From Acetobacteraceae bacterium (GTDB taxonomy: Bacteria > Pseudomonadota > Alphaproteobacteria > Acetobacterales > Acetobacteraceae), in NCBI GenBank assembly GCA_003164305.1, contig PLSZ01000299.1, positions 1 to 8,622 on the forward strand: a DNA stretch of 8,622 bases, read 5' to 3'. A program made the translations under genes and the position numbers. Position 1 is the stretch's first letter; the number at the start of each line of letters is the position of its first letter. The notes beneath the pieces are model-generated. The model saw only the letters and a program-made list of their open reading frames with translations. It was not told the origin of the DNA and ran no database searches. Shown piece by piece: positions 7,319 through 8,622 of the stretch.

Positions 7319-7338
7319 GTCAGCGGCGCTGGCTCAGG
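7314..7338. terminator. Candidate bidirectional terminator hairpin overlapping a stop codon
   Basis: Bases 7314-7324 pair with 7328-7338 over 11 bp, including one G-T pair, around the 3-nt loop ggc. The stem contains the TGA stop of the ribbon-helix-helix gene. It lies between two convergent genes whose coding regions are only 38 nt apart, so it could serve both strands. Neither side has a clear T-run, so efficiency as an intrinsic terminator is uncertain. Confidence 0.5.
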
Positions 7339-7356
7339 GGATACGGTCAAACGCGA

Positions 7357-7971
7357 TCATTCCGCCGCGTCCTGGCCTTTGTACAGAGCCGGCCAGCGGC
7401 GCTGTACCAGCGGTCCGGTATCGGCATAAGCGAGGCAGGTGTTGAGGATTTTCGGCGGGCCGCCCATTTTTTCGGTGACGCGGGCATCGACCTTGTCGCT
7501 GCCGGGCGCCTCATCGATGCCCTCGGCGCGCATTTCCCGGCGGACCTTGGCGGGATTGATGGTCTGAAACGCGGTGGTGGCCATTTGCTGCAGCAGTTCT
7601 CGCAAGTGGGTGCAGCCCATCGTGCCGCCAACGAGATGATTGGCGTCGCGCAGAAAGCCCGCTTTGATGGTCAGACCGATCAGGCGCGAAAAATTCGGCG
7701 CCGCCGAGGGACACATCTGATACGGCGTCTTGTCGCTGACGGCTTCGACGCCGACGACCTGCATGGTGTCGTCGATGGTCAGCCGCAGCCACATGTCGTG
7801 AATGGGTTCGCCCGCCGGGATGTAGCCGCGGTCGTAATTCGTCTGGCCAAAGGTTTTGATGTCGGTCAGATGGGCTTCGATGTCGTACATGCCATCGGCG
7901 CGGCGGTAGCCGTTGATCTCGATCGCGCGCGCGTGGATCGCCTCGCGCGGTTGCGGCGCCGTCAACGGCAT
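7357..7971 (-). CDS. DUF2889 domain protein, function unknown
   Basis: The predicted protein has 204 aa, read on the minus strand, and is covered almost entirely by a DUF2889-like domain. Recognised features include E18-INGYRRADG-MYDIEAHLTD (18-37), PIHDMWLRLTID (56-67), Y84-QMCP (84-88) and GGTMGCTHLRELL (115-127). H58, C87, H112, C120 and H122 are spread through these conserved-looking motifs and could form a metal site; that is inference. No signal peptide or membrane segment is visible. The start at 7971 is chosen because AAAGGAG lies 6 nt upstream; a longer reading from 8001 would place that site inside the gene. It is convergent with the ribbon-helix-helix gene and divergent from hemA. 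No function is assigned; an enzyme or ligand-binding role is possible. Confidence 0.88.
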   Translation of the reverse strand: MPLTAPQPREAIHARAIEINGYRRADGMYDIEAHLTDIKTFGQTNYDRGYIPAGEPIHDMWLRLTIDDTMQVVGVEAVSDKTPYQMCPSAAPNFSRLIGLTIKAGFLRDANHLVGGTMGCTHLRELLQQMATTAFQTINPAKVRREMRAEGIDEAPGSDKVDARVTEKMGGPPKILNTCLAYADTGPLVQRRWPALYKGQDAAE

Positions 7972-7977
7972 GTCGAA

Positions 7978-7984
7978 CTCCTTT
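7978..7984 (-). promoter_or_regulatory. Strong ribosome binding site of the DUF2889 gene
   Basis: On the minus strand AAAGGAG (7984 to 7978) is followed by a 6-nt spacer and then ATG at 7971. The match and spacing are close to ideal and fix the start, removing ten residues from the longest possible reading. Confidence 0.8.
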
Positions 7985-8077
7985 ATATTGCAATGCACCA
8001 TGAAGCACCGGCGAGGCCGATTACAACGGCCGTCAGGGCATGGCTGGCCCGCTTTGAGTCGTATGGACGCGTTGGCT

Positions 8078-8119
8078 CGGCGGTCGCGTCCCGCGGCGGG
8101 CCATGGGACACGACCGTCG
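8078..8119. repeat. Imperfect stem-loop in the hemA upstream region
   Basis: Bases 8078-8092 can pair with 8105-8119, with one mismatch (8087/8110) and one G-T pair, around a 12-nt loop. This gives about 14 pairs. There is no T-run. It does not share the CCGG-ctcga-CCGG tip of the repeats near addB. Its role is unknown; it may be chance in GC-rich DNA. Confidence 0.45.
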
Positions 8120-8255
8120 TCGCCCGCGGATGGCGCGGAAACCGCCGAGGAATTCCCTCGACATTGCCTCCCCGGGTGGCGAGTTCCCCAATCGGAGCAT
8201 TCTCCCCCGATGGCTAAGACCTCCGGTTGTCGAATTCCAAAGGGGGCGATATCTT

Positions 8256-8275
8256 CTGGGAAGCGATTTTCCCAG
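8256..8275. repeat. Short hairpin ctgggaa / ttcccag upstream of hemA
   Basis: Bases 8256-8262 pair perfectly with 8269-8275 around the 6-nt loop gcgatt. It sits about 43 nt before the possible hemA -35 element and could be a protein-binding dyad rather than an RNA structure. Function unknown. Confidence 0.4.
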
Positions 8276-8317
8276 GTTACCGCTATCCCACGGGCACCGG
8301 CTCAAGGGGAAATTCGG

Positions 8318-8347
8318 TTGACGCGGTCCGTTGATCCGGCGGTAAAT
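8318..8347 (+). promoter_or_regulatory. Tentative hemA promoter
   Basis: TTGACG at 8318-8323 is a good -35 match. After 18 nt comes GTAAAT (8342-8347), a poor -10. Initiation would fall near 8354, at the edge of the FNR-type palindrome. An alternative -10, TATGAA at 8402-8407, would put the palindrome centre about 50 nt upstream of initiation. The sequence alone does not decide between them. Confidence 0.35.
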
Positions 8348-8350
8348 CAG

Positions 8351-8374
8351 GGGCATTGATCCGGATCAATGCCC
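8351..8374. promoter_or_regulatory. FNR/FnrL/FixK-type operator upstream of hemA
   Basis: A 24-nt perfect palindrome with arms gggcattgatcc and ggatcaatgccc. Its core TTGAT-CCGG-ATCAA (8356-8369) matches the FNR-family consensus TTGAT-N4-ATCAA exactly. It lies 92 nt before the hemA start. FnrL in Rhodobacter and FixK2 in Bradyrhizobium are known to control hemA in response to low oxygen, so the site fits its neighbour. Whether it activates or represses depends on the unmapped transcription start. Confidence 0.8.
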
Positions 8375-8465
8375 AGGGTTCGGGGACCGCGTGAGTCGGG
8401 CTATGAAACCGGGTTCTTCCGGATCCCGCCCGGGTGATGCCGGACAAGAAAGAGGCGCGCGCCGC

Positions 8466-8622
8466 ATGAACGCTTTCCACGCCCACTGCCAGAAAGTCCT
8501 GGAAGACATCCGGGGTCAGGGGCGGTATCGCGTTTTCACGCCATTGCGGAAGAACTCCGAGGAGTTTCCCTGGTATCGCCGCCCCGACGGTTCCCGCGTC
8601 CTCGTCTGGTCGTCCAACGACT
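8466..8622 (+). CDS. hemA: 5-aminolevulinate synthase, N-terminal part (cut by window edge)
   Basis: The 52 visible codons match the N-terminus of alphaproteobacterial 5-aminolevulinate synthase, the PLP enzyme that condenses glycine and succinyl-CoA in the first committed step of heme synthesis (C4 pathway). The GRYRVFTPLRKNSEEFP segment (19-35), the RPDG turn (39-42) and VWSSND (47-52) correspond to the family's GRYRVF...FP...VWCSNDYLG. The PLP lysine lies outside the window. AGAGG (8451-8455) precedes the ATG by 10 nt. The related 2-amino-3-ketobutyrate ligase and BioF families are less likely because of the RYRVF start. An FNR-type palindrome upstream suggests oxygen-dependent expression. 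Confidence 0.9.
   Translation, partial: MNAFHAHCQKVLEDIRGQGRYRVFTPLRKNSEEFPWYRRPDGSRVLVWSSND

Larger units (their letters stand above)
7985..8465. other. Divergent intergenic region between the DUF2889 gene and hemA
   Basis: About 480 nt without a convincing gene. Short open frames occur on both strands (for example 8103-8321 and 8033-8356), but their products are Arg/Pro/Gly-rich with no recognisable domain. The region holds two stem-loops (8078-8119 and 8256-8275), a possible -35 element at 8318-8323 and the FNR-type palindrome at 8351-8374. The right half is therefore probably the hemA control region. No tRNA or known riboswitch pattern was recognised. Confidence 0.7.

Noticed and set aside
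6892..8217. Plus-strand open frame of 441 codons
   Set aside because: It overlaps the ribbon-helix-helix gene in another frame and is antisense to the whole DUF2889 gene, both of which have good start signals and family motifs.
8103..8321. Small open frame of 72 codons upstream of hemA
   Set aside because: No domain, no good ribosome binding site, Arg/Pro-rich composition; overlapping frames on both strands look similar.

Overview
The window looks like chromosomal DNA from a GC-rich alphaproteobacterium, probably of the Rhodospirillales/Acetobacteraceae type. Three things support this: the order addB-addA-trxA, a C4-pathway 5-aminolevulinate synthase (HemA), and a small ribbon-helix-helix protein of the kind common in that class. 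The family-level guess is inference only. No transposase, phage gene, CRISPR array, tRNA or rRNA was seen.

Left part (1-5740): the 3' portion of addB, open at the left edge, overlaps addA by 4 nt (GTGA). Together they encode the AddAB helicase-nuclease, which processes double-strand breaks before RecA-dependent repair. Both C-terminal PD-(D/E)XK nuclease domains and all the helicase motifs looked for in AddA are intact. Within the addB reading frame, at about 10-191, lies a composite palindromic repeat that is translated in frame as a Pro/Gly/Asp-rich insert. A 19-bp hairpin of the same repeat family lies between addA and trxA (5749-5791). This is the most unusual feature of the window.

Middle (5884-7318): trxA (thioredoxin) has a clear intrinsic terminator. 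It is followed by a separate Lrp/AsnC-family regulator that resembles E. coli DecR (YbaO), with a possible operator upstream. Next, behind a small AT-rich promoter island, is a 99-aa ribbon-helix-helix protein translated from a GTG start with a strong ribosome binding site.

Right part (7319-8622): a DUF2889 protein on the minus strand is convergent with the ribbon-helix-helix gene. A perfectly paired hairpin overlapping that gene's stop codon may terminate transcription. DUF2889 is divergent from hemA. The spacer of about 490 nt between them has no convincing gene but holds two stem-loops, a possible promoter and a 24-nt perfect palindrome containing an exact FNR/FixK-type box (TTGAT-N4-ATCAA). 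This suggests oxygen-responsive control of heme synthesis. hemA is cut by the right edge after 52 codons.

Most of the window is ordinary core-genome content. I saw no clear undescribed multi-gene system. The items worth a second look are the in-frame repeat in addB, the FNR box before hemA and the uncharacterised DUF2889 protein.
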